Source: Aliidiomarina taiwanensis (GTDB taxonomy: Bacteria > Pseudomonadota > Gammaproteobacteria > Enterobacterales > Alteromonadaceae). From it: a stretch of DNA of 64,000 bases. Positions within the stretch are counted from its first letter, which is position 1; the number at the start of each line of letters is the position of its first letter. This document shows positions 1 through 10,322 of this stretch, piece after piece. The notes under the pieces were generated by a model. It worked only from the letters and a program-made list of their open reading frames with translations, was not told the origin of the DNA and did no database searches. The stretch spans positions 310,001 through 374,000 of the forward strand of contig NZ_PIPQ01000001.1 in the NCBI RefSeq assembly GCF_003987015.1, read 5' to 3'. The position numbers and the translations under genes were made by a program.

Positions 1-1466
1 GCAGTTGCCCGCAAGAAGCGAGGCACGAAACGGCGACCTTCACTGGCGAGTATTTGCGTACTGCTTGCCAGTTGCATTGGAGTGACGGTCCAGTAACTTT
101 GCCCGATACCAACAGACACTGTTTCGCCTGCATACCAAGGCTCTCCAAAACGGCGGCGTTTCCAATGACGTGAAGGCATGAGTGCTGCATTTTCCTCATG
201 GATATCAATACCGGTTCGTTCGCCAAAGCCGAGCTCCGTCATAAACTCGGAAATACGGTCGATGCCCAGCTGTAAAGCTAAGTCATAAAAGTAGGTGTTG
301 CAGGATTCCACAATGGCTTTGTCTAAATCAACCCAGCCATGGCCATAGCGTCGCCAGTCACGGAACCGACGCTCCACACCATCAATTTGAAACCAACCCG
401 GGTCCCAAATGCGTTTTTCAGGCGTGGTTGCCCCGTCGATTAAACCAAGTAACCCTATGTGTGGCTTGATGGTGGAAGCAGGTGGATAGCGACCCTGGGT
501 AGCGCGGTTAATCAGTGGGTTGTTCGGGTTTTGCAGCAAGGAACGATACCGAGCCGACGAAATGCCACTGACAAACCAGTTGGGGTCGTAACTCGGGGCT
601 GACGCCATAGCTAAGACACCACCTGTTTGCGCGTCTAACAGGACAATAGCCCCCCGATGGCCAGCAAGCAATTCGCTTGCTTTGCGTTGTAAAGCTCCGT
701 CAAGCTCTAAATAAATGTCTTTTCCCGGGGTAGGCGGTGTGAAGTCGAGAGTACGGACAACGCGTCCGCGGTTGTTCACCTCAACAGTTTGATAGCCAAC
801 TTCCCCATGTAAAATGTTTTCATAGTAGCGCTCAATTCCCAATTTACCTATGGTGCGTGTGGCTGCGTAGTTTGCGTATTGTTCTTGCTCGCGCAAGCGG
901 GTTACGTCTTCGGGGTTAATACGACCAACATAGCCAATTGCATGGGTAAATAAGTCGCCATGGGGGTAGTGGCGTTGCAAGCGTGCTTCTATGGAAACAC
1001 CCGGGAAGTGATGTTGATGCGCTGAAAATCGCGCCACTTGCTCTTCCGTCAGATTGTCGGCAAAGGTCATTTGCGGAAACCTACGGTTATACCTTGGCTG
1101 ACTTATAAATTGTGTAGCGGTTTCTTCCGGTAAATCGAGCAGGGAAACTAAGTCGTGCAAAGTGCTTTCTAGATTGTCGAGCTGCTCTGGGATAATTTCA
1201 ATACTGTAGACGGGCGTATTCACAGCGAGAAGTTCACCGTGTCGGTCCATAATAAGACCCCGGTTGGGTGCCACGGGCAAAACCGTAATGCGGTTACTGT
1301 TCGATCGGTTTTGAAATTCTTGAAAACTGGTTACTTGTAAACGGTACAAGTTAATAAATAAAATAAGAAAGAAAAAAGTAACGATAACGAAGCTGGCAAC
1401 AGCCCGGCGAAAAAACAGCTGAGCTTCGGCTTGATGGTTTCGAATGGCGACACGTTTTGCGTTCAT
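1..1466 (-). CDS. mrdA: Penicillin-binding protein 2 (PBP2), partial, C-terminus beyond left edge
   Basis: Transpeptidase of the elongasome, which cross-links peptidoglycan during rod elongation in the periplasm. About 488 residues are visible. A short cytoplasmic N-terminus and one membrane anchor (roughly residues 19-42) are followed by the pedestal domain and the transpeptidase domain. The nucleophile motif is S-T-I-K, with Ser near residue 331 (330 in E. coli PBP2), and the S-C-N motif follows. The K-T-G motif and the end of the protein lie outside the window. The ATG start at 1466 is one base from the rlmH stop, so it is translated with the rlmH/rsfS/nadD group; rodA is expected next, beyond the edge. 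Confidence 0.95.
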   Translation of the reverse strand, partial: MNAKRVAIRNHQAEAQLFFRRAVASFVIVTFFFLILFINLYRLQVTSFQEFQNRSNSNRITVLPVAPNRGLIMDRHGELLAVNTPVYSIEIIPEQLDNLESTLHDLVSLLDLPEETATQFISQPRYNRRFPQMTFADNLTEEQVARFSAHQHHFPGVSIEARLQRHYPHGDLFTHAIGYVGRINPEDVTRLREQEQYANYAATRTIGKLGIERYYENILHGEVGYQTVEVNNRGRVVRTLDFTPPTPGKDIYLELDGALQRKASELLAGHRGAIVLLDAQTGGVLAMASAPSYDPNWFVSGISSARYRSLLQNPNNPLINRATQGRYPPASTIKPHIGLLGLIDGATTPEKRIWDPGWFQIDGVERRFRDWRRYGHGWVDLDKAIVESCNTYFYDLALQLGIDRISEFMTELGFGERTGIDIHEENAALMPSRHWKRRRFGEPWYAGETVSVGIGQSYWTVTPMQLASSTQILASEGRRFVPRFLRAT

Positions 1467-1467
1467 G

Positions 1468-1938
1468 TTATTCGCGGTGGTATGGATGGTTGGTTAGCAG
1501 GCTCCAGGCACGAAACAACGCTTCCGCCATGACAACGCGAACCATCGGGTGGGGCAAGGTGAGCGGCGATAAGGACCACTTTTCGTCACTGGCTTGTTGG
1601 CAGGCTGCGGACAAGCCTTCTGGGCCACCGATTAAAAAGGCCACATCGCGACCGTCATGCTGCCAAGCTTGCATACGCTTCGCTAAGGTGTGCGTGCTCC
1701 AAGGCTTGCCTTCGACCTCCAGGGTGACAATACGCGCAGAGCGGGCTACTGCCTTCAGCATGCGCTCACCTTCTTTGTCCGTTAAGCGCTGAATGTCCGC
1801 GTTTTTACCCCGTTTACCCGCTGCAATTTCAATCAGCTCTAAACGCATATCAGCGGGGAAACGCTTGCTATACTCTTGAAAGCCTGCGGTTACCCAGGGC
1901 GGCATTTTTTGCCCGACAGCAATCATTTGTAACCGCAT
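1468..1938 (-). CDS. rlmH: 23S rRNA (pseudouridine1915-N3)-methyltransferase RlmH
   Basis: SPOUT-family methyltransferase that methylates pseudouridine 1915 in helix 69 of 23S rRNA on assembled 70S ribosomes. The protein is 156 residues, the usual length. The S-adenosylmethionine-binding knot motif F-L-I-G-G-P-E-G is near residues 102-109 and the C-terminus ends Y-H-R-E as in close homologues. It lies 9 bases after rsfS and 1 base before mrdA, the conserved order of this cluster. Confidence 0.96.
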   Translation of the reverse strand: MRLQMIAVGQKMPPWVTAGFQEYSKRFPADMRLELIEIAAGKRGKNADIQRLTDKEGERMLKAVARSARIVTLEVEGKPWSTHTLAKRMQAWQHDGRDVAFLIGGPEGLSAACQQASDEKWSLSPLTLPHPMVRVVMAEALFRAWSLLTNHPYHRE

Positions 1939-1947
1939 ATCGGCTGA

Positions 1948-2265
1948 TTACCCCCATAGTTTTTCGAGCTGGTAAAAGTCGCGGGTTTCTGGCTGCATCA
2001 CGTGGACAATGACATCGCCAAAGTCGACCAATACCCATTCACCGTCGGACTCGCCCTCAGTGCTAATAGGTGGTACACCTGCATTTTTTGCTTCAACAGC
2101 AATATGCCCAGCAATACTGCGAGTGTGCGTGTTTGAAGTACCCGTACAAATAACAAGGAAGTCGGTAATGTCAGACATTTTTTGTACATCAAGAACCAAA
2201 ATGTCACGAGCCTTTAAATCGTCGGCTTTGTTGACTATAAAATCGCGTAATACGTCAGCTTGCAA
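1948..2265 (-). CDS. rsfS: Ribosomal silencing factor RsfS
   Basis: DUF143/Iojap protein that binds ribosomal protein uL14 and blocks subunit joining in nutrient-poor stationary cells. The protein is 105 residues. It starts with TTG; the resulting N-terminus M-Q-A-D-V-L-R-D-F aligns with E. coli RsfS, and an AGGGG Shine-Dalgarno lies 8 bases upstream, so the TTG is preferred. The motifs I-C-T-G-T-S and D-V-I-V-H-V-M are intact. In E. coli cobC lies between nadD and this gene; here it is absent. Confidence 0.94.
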   Translation of the reverse strand: MQADVLRDFIVNKADDLKARDILVLDVQKMSDITDFLVICTGTSNTHTRSIAGHIAVEAKNAGVPPISTEGESDGEWVLVDFGDVIVHVMQPETRDFYQLEKLWG

Positions 2266-2327
2266 TGCTTTAACCCCTAAATATTGAAAATGAGCCTAAG
2301 TTTACCACGAGTTGTGGCTCAGGGCAG

Positions 2328-2945
2328 CTATCGATATAGCTTCTGACTCTGAATATACGAGAAAGTTTCCGGGAATAAATTGCTGGGCGCCGGCTGGCCT
2401 GACTGCCATAGCTGTAACTGTTGCCGTAAGGCCGTAGCAGACACATTGGTCTCAGTCAGTTGGGGGAAATGAATGTTACTTTGCTGATGCATCCATTGGG
2501 TCACTTCAGGTGCCGCTTGGCTTGCGTGGTAACCGGGTCGCGGCAAAATAACCAAGTCTGCGTGTTGGTTTAATTCTTGCCACTGAAGCCAAGTATGCAG
2601 CGTAACCCAACTGTCCATACCCATAACAAAATATAATGCATGGTCAGGGTATGCGTCACGAAAGTATGAAAGGGTACTATGGGTACGTGAAGGCTTGCCT
2701 TGGCGTATTTCCCAGTCGTTTACCAGCAGTCTAGGGTCGCGAGCGGCCACCGCTTCAAGCATCGCTAATCGTTGCGCATTGGTGGCCTCCGGTTGAGCTC
2801 TGTGAGGTGGTTGGCAGGTGGGTAGCAAGTGCACTTGTTGCCACTGAAAAGTGTCAGCTAAGGTGATAAGAGGCTCAATATGGCCGCGATGGACTGGGTC
2901 GAAGGTGCCACCTAAAAAGGCAAGTCTAGGCTTAGTCGAAGTCAT
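2328..2945 (-). CDS. nadD: Nicotinate-nucleotide adenylyltransferase NadD
   Basis: Adenylates nicotinate mononucleotide to deamido-NAD in NAD synthesis. The protein is 205 residues from the ATG at 2945. The N-terminal nucleotidyltransferase motif G-G-T-F-D-P-V-H-R-G-H and a C-terminal V-S-A-T-A-L-R, in the place of the family I-S-S-T-x-x-R, are visible. The reading frame is open further upstream, but that part lies inside holA and has no family similarity. The start overlaps the end of holA by 14 bases, suggesting translational coupling. Confidence 0.94.
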   Translation of the reverse strand: MTSTKPRLAFLGGTFDPVHRGHIEPLITLADTFQWQQVHLLPTCQPPHRAQPEATNAQRLAMLEAVAARDPRLLVNDWEIRQGKPSRTHSTLSYFRDAYPDHALYFVMGMDSWVTLHTWLQWQELNQHADLVILPRPGYHASQAAPEVTQWMHQQSNIHFPQLTETNVSATALRQQLQLWQSGQPAPSNLFPETFSYIQSQKLYR

Positions 2946-4002
2946 AATATGCGGTTGAATGGGCGTAGGGCATGAGCTTATTGGCGTGTTCGCTACGCAG
3001 CAGGGCAACGCCATAATGGGCAAACAAAACCATGACGTTATCGGGTGTTTGTCGTTTAATTGCTAGCTCCGCGCGCTCTATAAGGCTGACAAGTTGGTGA
3101 TTTAACGCGGGCGTATAACGACGTGCTAAGGCTTCGTAAGCAGACTGTTGCTGTTGCCAAATACGTTCCCGCTGAAACAGCTCACGTGTCGACATGCCTC
3201 CAGCAAGGCAGCGTGCAAGTTGGTCAAGTACTTGCTGTGTTTTTGCCAGTGTCCACAGAATCAGTACAGGCTCTTCACCTGTTTCCGTAAGCCGCTCTAA
3301 GCAGTGTAAATATCGCTGTAAGCTACCTTCAAGTAGGGCATCTCGCAGGGTGAAAATATCATACCGGCTTTGGTCTGAGGAAGCGGCTACGAGCTCCTCG
3401 GCTAACCAAGGCTCTGTGCGCTCTGGCGCTTGTAAAGCTAGTTTCATAAGCTCTTGATCGAGGGCAAGTAGGTTGCCCTCATACCATTGCGCAAGCAACA
3501 AACAAGCGTCTTGAGAAAGCCTAACCTGATGATGCTGTGCACGTTGAGTAATATAACGCGGCAAACGCCCTTTGTCGGGAGCAAAAACAGGAACAAACAC
3601 TCCCGCTTGTTGCAAGGCTTTAAACCACTTTGTGTTCTGTGTGGTTTTGGTGACGTGCTTACCACTTACAATGAGCAGTTGATCGGGCGACTGCTGACTA
3701 ACAAATTGGCGCAAGACTTCACCGCCTTCACGCCCAGGGGCAGACTCAGGCAAGTACAGCTCAATGATTTGCTTGCTTGAGAACAGCGACTGCATCGAGC
3801 CTTCATTCAGAAAGTCTTGCCACTGAAATTCTTTGTCTTGGGTAAACTGCACCCGTTCGTCATAGCCTTGACGTTTAGCCACATCACGAATTAAGTCTAA
3901 CTGCTGCTGGCGCAAGAAGGGGTCGTCTCCAAACACCAAGTAACATGGCTGGAGTGGCTGAGAAGATAAATGCTGCTCAAGTTGCTCTGCGCGCACCTGC
4001 AT
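2932..4002 (-). CDS. holA: DNA polymerase III delta subunit
   Basis: Clamp-loader wrench subunit that opens the beta sliding clamp. The protein is 356 residues, close to the usual 340. The N-terminal region contains Y-L-V-F-G-D-D-P-F-L, typical of HolA, followed by a degenerate AAA+ core and the C-terminal collar domain. It sits between lptE (5 bases upstream) and nadD (overlapping), the conserved order in Gammaproteobacteria. Confidence 0.94.
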   Translation of the reverse strand: MQVRAEQLEQHLSSQPLQPCYLVFGDDPFLRQQQLDLIRDVAKRQGYDERVQFTQDKEFQWQDFLNEGSMQSLFSSKQIIELYLPESAPGREGGEVLRQFVSQQSPDQLLIVSGKHVTKTTQNTKWFKALQQAGVFVPVFAPDKGRLPRYITQRAQHHQVRLSQDACLLLAQWYEGNLLALDQELMKLALQAPERTEPWLAEELVAASSDQSRYDIFTLRDALLEGSLQRYLHCLERLTETGEEPVLILWTLAKTQQVLDQLARCLAGGMSTRELFQRERIWQQQQSAYEALARRYTPALNHQLVSLIERAELAIKRQTPDNVMVLFAHYGVALLRSEHANKLMPYAHSTAYYDFD

Positions 4003-4007
4003 ATTGC

Positions 4008-4511
4008 CTAATCCCGTAAATACTGGTTCATAAGAATGAGTGCGCGTTGTACAGCGTCACTGCGCATTTCACGAATGACCAGTTCGAATTCGCGGGTTTT
4101 TGCGAGCGCGAAATTCGGGTCGTCTTGGTAGTCGCGGCTAAGCTCTATGGTTTGTTCTTGCGCTTGGCCTGAAGCATGCACAAAGCGTATGGGTAACGTG
4201 TAAATAAACTCATACTCAGCAACTTGCCCAGAGGGGGTTAATGACAGAATGCGACGGTCGAGCTTTTCTTGCCCGACTTCTATTACGGGGGTGCCGTCTG
4301 AATAAGGCACAACAGCGATTTGACGTTGAGCGAGAGCGCGGCGCAAACCTGTTGCTACTTCGCTGCGTTTACTTGCTTGTACACTTACTTCCGTAAGGTT
4401 TTCGGGCACCTGGAAATTGCCACGGACATGAAACCCACAGGCAGAAAGAAAGCAGACAACTGCGCCTATGAAGAATAGGCGCAGTGTGTGTTGATAAGCA
4501 GCTCCGTGCAT
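4008..4511 (-). CDS. lptE: LPS-assembly lipoprotein LptE
   Basis: Outer-membrane lipoprotein that plugs the LptD barrel and helps insert lipopolysaccharide into the outer leaflet. The protein is 167 residues from the ATG at 4511. A hydrophobic signal peptide ends in the lipobox L-S-A-C, followed by G-F-H-V-R-G, which is characteristic of LptE. An in-frame TTG at 4523 overlaps leuS but adds nothing conserved, so the ATG one base past the leuS stop is chosen. It lies between leuS and holA as in E. coli. Confidence 0.93.
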   Translation of the reverse strand: MHGAAYQHTLRLFFIGAVVCFLSACGFHVRGNFQVPENLTEVSVQASKRSEVATGLRRALAQRQIAVVPYSDGTPVIEVGQEKLDRRILSLTPSGQVAEYEFIYTLPIRFVHASGQAQEQTIELSRDYQDDPNFALAKTREFELVIREMRSDAVQRALILMNQYLRD

Positions 4512-4512
4512 T

Positions 4513-7113
4513 TTAATTGGCAACTATATTAAGTAGCTTGCCTGGCACATAAATAACCTTACGAATGGTTTTGCCTTCAGTAAAGTTAGCCACTGAGCTT
4601 TCTGCGAAGGCTCGTGTTTCCAGGCTGGCTTGGTCAATATCTGCGGGCACGGTTAAGCGTGCACGCACCTTGCCGTTTACTTGCACCACAATGAGCTTTT
4701 CGTCTTCCACTAAAGCGGAGCTATCGACGCTTGGCCAAGACTCAAAGTTAAGGTCTGTGGTGTGACCGAGTGCCGCCCATAGCTTCTCACCGATATGCGG
4801 AGTAATAGGTGACAGCATAATAGTGATAGCTTCTAGAGCCTCTTGCATGACAGCTTTATCTTGCTCTGACGCAACAGGTGCTTTTTGCAAGTGGTTGCTT
4901 AGCTCCATAATGGCCGCAATAGCGGTATTAAAGTGCTGTCGACGGCCCATGTCGTCGGTTACTTTCTCAATGGTACGGTGCAGTTGGCGGCGCAGTGCCT
5001 TTTGTTCGCTGGTTAGGGCCGCAACATCTAAGGTCGCTGTGCCTGCGTGTGTTTGGAACTCGTATACTAAGCGCCATAAACGACGTAAGAAGCGGTGTGC
5101 ACCTTCTACGCCCGAGTCTGACCATTCCAGAGTTAACTCTGGTGGTGCCGCGAACATCATAAATAAGCGCACCGTGTCGGCACCGTATTTATCGACCATG
5201 ACTTGTGGGTCAATGCCGTTATTCTTCGACTTCGACATTTTACTGACGCCTGCATGCACCACAGGTTGGCCGTCAGACTTAAGAATGGCTTGCGTCATAC
5301 CGCCTTTCTCGTCACGTTCAAAGTCGATGTCCAAAGGCGAATACCAGGTTTTACCGCCGCGCTCATCTTCACGGTAGAAACTATCGGCTAATACCATGCC
5401 TTGGCATAGCAGCTTTTTAAATGGTTCGTCAGACTCCACCAAGCCCGTGTCACGCAGCAACTTGTGGAAAAAGCGAGAGTAGAGCAGGTGCAATATAGCG
5501 TGTTCAATACCACCAATGTATTGGTCCACAGGCAACCAATAGTTGGCTTGCTCAGGGTTCAACATGCCATTTTCATAGCGTGGCGAGCAGTACCGCGCAT
5601 AGTACCAAGAGGACTCCATAAAGGTGTCAAAAGTGTCTGTTTCGTGCTCTGCCGGTTGGCCATTCCAAGTGGTTTGGCGCCACTCAGTGTCTGACTTCAA
5701 CGGCGAGTTAACGCCGTCCATGACCACGTCTTCTGGCAAGCGTACTGGCAAGTGGTCGTCAGGGACAGGAACAGAGTCGCCATTTGGCAAATTCAACATG
5801 GGAATAGGGGCACCCCAGTAACGCTGACGAGAAACACCCCAGTCACGTAACCGGTAATTTACTTGGCGCTCACCAATACCAAGGGACTCAAGCTTGTCAG
5901 CAATGGCGTCAAAGGCTGCTTGGAACTCAAGGCCATTGAAGTCGCCTGAGTTGATTAACCGGCCATGGTCGGTGAAAGCGCTTTCGGTAATGTCGTGCGT
6001 TCCTTCGAGAGGCTCGATCACCTCGGTAATGGGCAGCTGATACTTATGCGCAAACTCCCAGTCACGTTGGTCATGCGCAGGCACAGCCATAACAGCTCCT
6101 GTGCCGTAATGCATGAGCACAAAGTTGGCTACCCAAATGGGGATGGCCTTGCCTGTTAATGGGTGGGTTGCTGTGAAGCCTGTGTCGACACCAAGTTTTT
6201 CCATGGTGGCTAAGTCGGCTTCGGCAACGGTTTGCTGCTTACACTGGGCAATAAACTCAGCAACCTGGGTATTGTTTTCAGCAGCACGTAACGCCAGTGG
6301 GTGTTGGGCTGAAACGGCCATATAGGTAACACCGTAAAAGGTGTCAGGGCGGGTTGTATACACGGCAACCTGATCATCGCTGTCGTTGACGTTGAAGGTA
6401 ATTTCAACCCCTTCAGAACGGCCAATCCAGTTACGCTGCATGGCTTTGACTTGCTCAGGCCAACCGTCGAGCTGGTCTAGGTCTTCGAGTAGTTCGTCCG
6501 CATAATCCGTAATACGCACAAACCACTGTGGAATTTCTTTTTGCTCCACAAAAGCACCAGAGCGCCACCCACGGCCATCAATCACTTGCTCGTTGGCCAG
6601 TACGGTTTGGTCGACAGGGTCCCAGTTGACGGTGGCATTCTTTTTGTAAACAAGGCCTTTCTCATACAGACGGGTAAAGAACCATTGCTCCCAACGGTAA
6701 TACTCTGGGTGACATGTTGCAATTTCACGGTGCCAGTCGTAGCCAAAACCAAGTGTTTTTAACTGGGTACGCATACCGTCGATATTTTTATAGGTCCACT
6801 TTGCGGGTGCCGTTTTATTTTGAATTGCTGCGTTTTCAGCAGGCAAGCCAAAGGCGTCCCAGCCGATGGGATGAAGGACATTCTTTCCTTGCAAACGCTG
6901 GTAGCGTGAAACCACGTCAGAGAGCGTGTAGTTTCGGACATGCCCCATATGTAAATTCCCGCTGGGGTAGGGGAACATAGACAAGCAATAGAATTTTTCT
7001 TTGCTTGGGTCTTCAGTGACATGAAATGTTTGCTCTTTTTCCCAGCGCGCTTGGACTTCTGCCTCAATTACATTGGGCTGATATTGTTCTTCAATTCTTT
7101 TTGTCATCGACAT
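4513..7113 (-). CDS. leuS: Leucyl-tRNA synthetase
   Basis: Class I aminoacyl-tRNA synthetase that charges tRNA-Leu, two of which are encoded in this window. The protein is 866 residues, typical of the bacterial enzyme. The HIGH-type motif H-M-G-H is at residues 55-58 and the K-M-S-K-S loop is near residue 625. Between them lie the CP1 editing domain (T-T-R-P-D-T-F-Y-G and the [12 protein letters not shown] region) and the leucine-specific insert. Two starts are possible, ATG 7113 or ATG 7107, and the AGG upstream does not separate them clearly. Confidence 0.97.
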   Translation of the reverse strand: MSMTKRIEEQYQPNVIEAEVQARWEKEQTFHVTEDPSKEKFYCLSMFPYPSGNLHMGHVRNYTLSDVVSRYQRLQGKNVLHPIGWDAFGLPAENAAIQNKTAPAKWTYKNIDGMRTQLKTLGFGYDWHREIATCHPEYYRWEQWFFTRLYEKGLVYKKNATVNWDPVDQTVLANEQVIDGRGWRSGAFVEQKEIPQWFVRITDYADELLEDLDQLDGWPEQVKAMQRNWIGRSEGVEITFNVNDSDDQVAVYTTRPDTFYGVTYMAVSAQHPLALRAAENNTQVAEFIAQCKQQTVAEADLATMEKLGVDTGFTATHPLTGKAIPIWVANFVLMHYGTGAVMAVPAHDQRDWEFAHKYQLPITEVIEPLEGTHDITESAFTDHGRLINSGDFNGLEFQAAFDAIADKLESLGIGERQVNYRLRDWGVSRQRYWGAPIPMLNLPNGDSVPVPDDHLPVRLPEDVVMDGVNSPLKSDTEWRQTTWNGQPAEHETDTFDTFMESSWYYARYCSPRYENGMLNPEQANYWLPVDQYIGGIEHAILHLLYSRFFHKLLRDTGLVESDEPFKKLLCQGMVLADSFYREDERGGKTWYSPLDIDFERDEKGGMTQAILKSDGQPVVHAGVSKMSKSKNNGIDPQVMVDKYGADTVRLFMMFAAPPELTLEWSDSGVEGAHRFLRRLWRLVYEFQTHAGTATLDVAALTSEQKALRRQLHRTIEKVTDDMGRRQHFNTAIAAIMELSNHLQKAPVASEQDKAVMQEALEAITIMLSPITPHIGEKLWAALGHTTDLNFESWPSVDSSALVEDEKLIVVQVNGKVRARLTVPADIDQASLETRAFAESSVANFTEGKTIRKVIYVPGKLLNIVAN

Positions 7114-7154
7114 ACAACCTATAGGTGTCGGTATACGTTAATAAGGGCGTGTGC

Positions 7155-7364
7155 TTAAGATAAATTCATTGCAAGAAGCAATACAAGTGCACTAACTACG
7201 CCGGAAATACCAAAAAATGCATATTCAACAAGGCGTTCGCCACGGGCTTCTTTCGTTTCGCCTTCAGTGGTTGCTGGGAGTAGCATCATAATCAGGCTAG
7301 AAATACCTAATCCAGCGGTTGCAACCATACCTGTGAATAATACAGCTTGAAGTAAATCGTTCAT
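7155..7364 (-). CDS. Small hypothetical two-helix membrane protein
   Basis: A 69-residue protein of unknown function. It has two predicted membrane helices (about residues 5-29 and 46-67) joined by a charged loop rich in Glu, Lys and Arg (E-G-E-T-K-E-A-R-G-E-R). The ATG is preceded by an AAGGA sequence. It sits alone between lnt (65 bases away) and leuS (41 bases away) on the same strand. In E. coli this position carries the unrelated zinc-ribbon gene ybeL. I do not recognise a family. The codon pattern and ribosome-binding site argue that it is real. Confidence 0.7.
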   Translation of the reverse strand: MNDLLQAVLFTGMVATAGLGISSLIMMLLPATTEGETKEARGERLVEYAFFGISGVVSALVLLLAMNLS

Positions 7365-7429
7365 GGGTTTGTTTCCTTGATCAAGAAATTCAAAATTTGT
7401 AACAGTTTATCGGCTTTCACACGCCTTGA

Positions 7430-8971
7430 CTATTCTTTCAGTTGGTTTCTGCGTAGGCAACTAAAACCAAAAAACAGAAGGGCCAATAGCCATGCACTTG
7501 AAGCACCCCAGCGAGTATACCACGTTGTGCCTTCGACGAGGGGGACATAGGCCGCTGCAACCCCAGTACTAAACTGTGGAAGTTGTTTAATAACATAACC
7601 TTGATGGTCAATAACAGCGGTAATGCCATTGTTGGTTGCACGGAGAAGGGGGCGGCCAAATTCCCGTGCTCGCATACGGGCAACTTCAAAGTGTTGATGA
7701 GGCCCATGGGAGGCACCAAACCAGGTGTCGTTACTGACGGTCAGTAACAGTTGTGTGTGTTCCTGCAGTTGGCGCCTTATATACCCGCTAAAAGCCACTT
7801 CGTAACATACGTTCGCAGCAATTTGCAGGGAGTCTGACACTAAGTTTTCTTGTGTAGGCATGCCTCGGCTAAACGAAGACATAGGCAAATTAAACAATGG
7901 CGCGATAGGGCGAAGCAAGGACTCAAAGGGAACAAACTCGCCAATTGGTAGAAGCTTGTGCTTGCTATAACGGTTTTTATTTTGCCAGTAATAGGGCTGT
8001 TGTGCGTCGCCAAGCACCACAATGCTGTTGTAAAACTGCTGAGAGTCGGGGTGGTAGTCGATGATGCCACTAATAACATTGGTGCCCGCATGTCCAGCCT
8101 GTTGAGCAAAAGCTGTTAACGCTGCTTGGGCCGTTGGCTCGATAAAAGTAATGGCTGACTCAGGCCACACCACCAAGTCGTATTCACCTAATAAGGGTTC
8201 AGTGAGCGTTTTATAATGCAGAAAGTTCGGCCATTCTTGAGCCTTATCCCACTTCAGCTCTTGCTTAATGTTACCTTGCACGAGGGCTACTTTTGAGGTC
8301 TCACCGGTCACCTGCATGGGGTTGATAGAGGAGCTAAAGGCAGCAAGAGCATAGAGAAGAACAGGTGCAATAAACCATTCTAAGCGCTTACTCAGGGCTA
8401 CATAGGCGAAACTAATGGCAATAATAAAAACAACCAGTGTTAATCCTATTTCGCCAATATGTGGTGCAAAACTCGCAAACAGCGTGTTCGACTGTGTGTA
8501 GCCTATACCAAGCCAAGGGAACCCGGTGAAGGCCCAGCCCCGGATAAGCTCGGTAAACAACCAAATAAAGGGGAACGCAAAAAGCCCATAGCCGTTCAGC
8601 CGCAGCCGTGCTTTAAGCCAGAGCCAACTGGCAAGTGCGGGATAAAGAGCAAGATACGAGAAAAACAGGAGCATTAACAACAGCGAGGCCACCATAGGCA
8701 AGCCACCAAAGGTGTCGATGCTGACAAATACCCAACTGACCCCCGTGCCGAACCATCCCATGCCGAAAGCAAAGCCGGTGAAAGCTGCCTGCCGCGGGGT
8801 TTGGCTACGAACCAGCAGAAGCAGCCAAGCGGCAATGGCCAATGGGGCAAGCCAGCCTTGCTGAAAAGGAGCGTAGGCAAACAGCATGACTGCGCCGGCT
8901 AAAAAAGCCAACGCATACCGTGTGTTCGGATGTTGTAAGTTGGGAATAAAGGTTTTCTTATTCAGTTGCAT
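7430..8971 (-). CDS. lnt: Apolipoprotein N-acyltransferase
   Basis: Inner-membrane enzyme that adds the third acyl chain to the N-terminal cysteine of lipoproteins; LptE, LolB and the S41 and TPR lipoproteins here would be clients. The protein is 513 residues. An N-terminal bundle of about six to seven membrane helices is followed by a periplasmic nitrilase-like domain. The Glu-Lys-Cys triad is visible as W-P-E-S-A, K-L-L-P-I-G-E and A-N-V-C-Y-E, and a final membrane helix closes the protein. The start overlaps corC by 14 bases. Confidence 0.96.
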   Translation of the reverse strand: MQLNKKTFIPNLQHPNTRYALAFLAGAVMLFAYAPFQQGWLAPLAIAAWLLLLVRSQTPRQAAFTGFAFGMGWFGTGVSWVFVSIDTFGGLPMVASLLLMLLFFSYLALYPALASWLWLKARLRLNGYGLFAFPFIWLFTELIRGWAFTGFPWLGIGYTQSNTLFASFAPHIGEIGLTLVVFIIAISFAYVALSKRLEWFIAPVLLYALAAFSSSINPMQVTGETSKVALVQGNIKQELKWDKAQEWPNFLHYKTLTEPLLGEYDLVVWPESAITFIEPTAQAALTAFAQQAGHAGTNVISGIIDYHPDSQQFYNSIVVLGDAQQPYYWQNKNRYSKHKLLPIGEFVPFESLLRPIAPLFNLPMSSFSRGMPTQENLVSDSLQIAANVCYEVAFSGYIRRQLQEHTQLLLTVSNDTWFGASHGPHQHFEVARMRAREFGRPLLRATNNGITAVIDHQGYVIKQLPQFSTGVAAAYVPLVEGTTWYTRWGASSAWLLALLFFGFSCLRRNQLKE

Positions 8972-9827
8972 TTAACTCGCTGCCTATTTCAGACACCTGG
9001 AGTTGTTGGATGCGGCGACGGTCTGCGGCGGTTACTTTAAACTTGAATTTGCCAATTTCTACAAACTCGCCTATTTCGGGTAAGTGTCCAAAGGCTTGTG
9101 CCACAATACCACCAACCGTGTCATGTTCTTCGTCGGGAAAATTGGTTTTAAAATAGTCGTTGAAGTCGTCAATAGGCGTGAGGGCTTTTACAGAATAGCG
9201 GGACGAACTAATACGCCTTATGTCTGCGCGGGTGTCTTCGTCATCTGTTTCGTCTTCAATCTCACCGACAATTTCTTCTAGTACGTCTTCAATGGTCACG
9301 AGACCAGAAACACCACCGTATTCATCAACGACAATGGCCATGTGGTAACGTTTACTTTGAAATTCTTTAAGTAAGGCGTCAACCCGTTTGCTTTCAGGCA
9401 CTATCACGGCTGTACGCATGACATCTTTCATGACAAAAGGCTCTGTGGACATGCCAAAGCCATAAGGAATAAGGTCTTTTGCCAGCAAAATCCCTTCAAT
9501 ATGGTCTTTATTTTCACTGACCACAGGGTACCGGGAATGTTGGGTTTGAATTACGATAGGCAGAAACTCTTGCGGGCTCTGACTTTTGTCTATCGTTACC
9601 ATTTGAGAGCGGGGTACCATGATGTCGCGTACTTTTAACTCAGAAACATCGAGCACACCTTCGATCATCTCTTTTGTGCCCGTGTCTATAACATCGCGAT
9701 CCTCGGCGTCTTGAATGAGGTCTACGAGGTCTTCGCGGCAGCTTGGCTCGGCCATAAAACTATGTAAAAGCCTGCTAGCCCATGATTTTTTCGTCGATTG
9801 TCCAGATGGGGGGTGGTCATCGCTCAT
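8958..9827 (-). CDS. corC: CorC/HlyC family CBS-domain protein (YbeX)
   Basis: Cytoplasmic protein with two CBS domains (about residues 65-190) and a C-terminal CorC_HlyC domain, linked in enterics to magnesium/cobalt efflux and recently to ribosome maintenance. The protein is 289 residues with the motif [15 protein letters not shown]. There is no membrane DUF21 domain, as expected for the YbeX type. It overlaps lnt and follows ybeY by 9 bases. The exact physiological role is unsettled for the family. Confidence 0.93.
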   Translation of the reverse strand: MSDDHPPSGQSTKKSWASRLLHSFMAEPSCREDLVDLIQDAEDRDVIDTGTKEMIEGVLDVSELKVRDIMVPRSQMVTIDKSQSPQEFLPIVIQTQHSRYPVVSENKDHIEGILLAKDLIPYGFGMSTEPFVMKDVMRTAVIVPESKRVDALLKEFQSKRYHMAIVVDEYGGVSGLVTIEDVLEEIVGEIEDETDDEDTRADIRRISSSRYSVKALTPIDDFNDYFKTNFPDEEHDTVGGIVAQAFGHLPEIGEFVEIGKFKFKVTAADRRRIQQLQVSEIGSELNATE

Positions 9828-9836
9828 GACGAAGTA

Positions 9837-10322
9837 CTATTCCTTATATAATGGTTCGTTATGTGAAACTGCTAAATATGGATCCGGTATGCTGAACTCA
9901 CGAAGAATACGCCGTTCTAATTCTTCCATTTCTTCAGCTTCTGTATCCGTTATATGGTCATAACCAAGCAAATGCAAGGTGCCGTGTATCAGCATATGCG
10001 CCCAATGGTGGGCCAATGGCTTACCTTGCTGCTCCGCTTCTTGTGCAACCACAGGGGCACAAATGACTAAGTCACCAAGTAACCGTACCTCGAGGGGCAC
10101 ATCTGTGTCCATGGCAAAAGACAGCACATTGGTTGGTTTGTCTTTTTGCCGATAGGTGGCATTTAAACTTTGGCTTTCTGCTTCGTCTACAACGCGCACG
10201 GTCAGCTCTGCTTGGGGTATTTCTTGTTGCTTTAATACAGCCGCAACCCACTGGCTCATACTCTCGAGGGAAGGAATATGGGCGTACTCTGTGGCTCTTT
10301 GCAAATCAATCAGGGCGTTCAT
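9837..10322 (-). CDS. ybeY: Endoribonuclease YbeY
   Basis: Metal-dependent endoribonuclease for 16S rRNA 3'-end maturation and ribosome quality control. The protein is 161 residues from the ATG at 10322. The zinc-binding motif [11 protein letters not shown] is complete (His 113, 117 and 123). Open frame upstream of this ATG is phoH-like coding sequence in another frame. The start overlaps the ybeZ end by 17 bases, the usual ybeZ-ybeY coupling. Confidence 0.95.
   Translation of the reverse strand: MNALIDLQRATEYAHIPSLESMSQWVAAVLKQQEIPQAELTVRVVDEAESQSLNATYRQKDKPTNVLSFAMDTDVPLEVRLLGDLVICAPVVAQEAEQQGKPLAHHWAHMLIHGTLHLLGYDHITDTEAEEMEELERRILREFSIPDPYLAVSHNEPLYKE

Noticed and set aside
4823-5377. 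Open frame of 184 codons on the plus strand
   Set aside because: Antisense to leuS. The composition is Ser/Arg/Cys-rich, as expected of a shadow frame.
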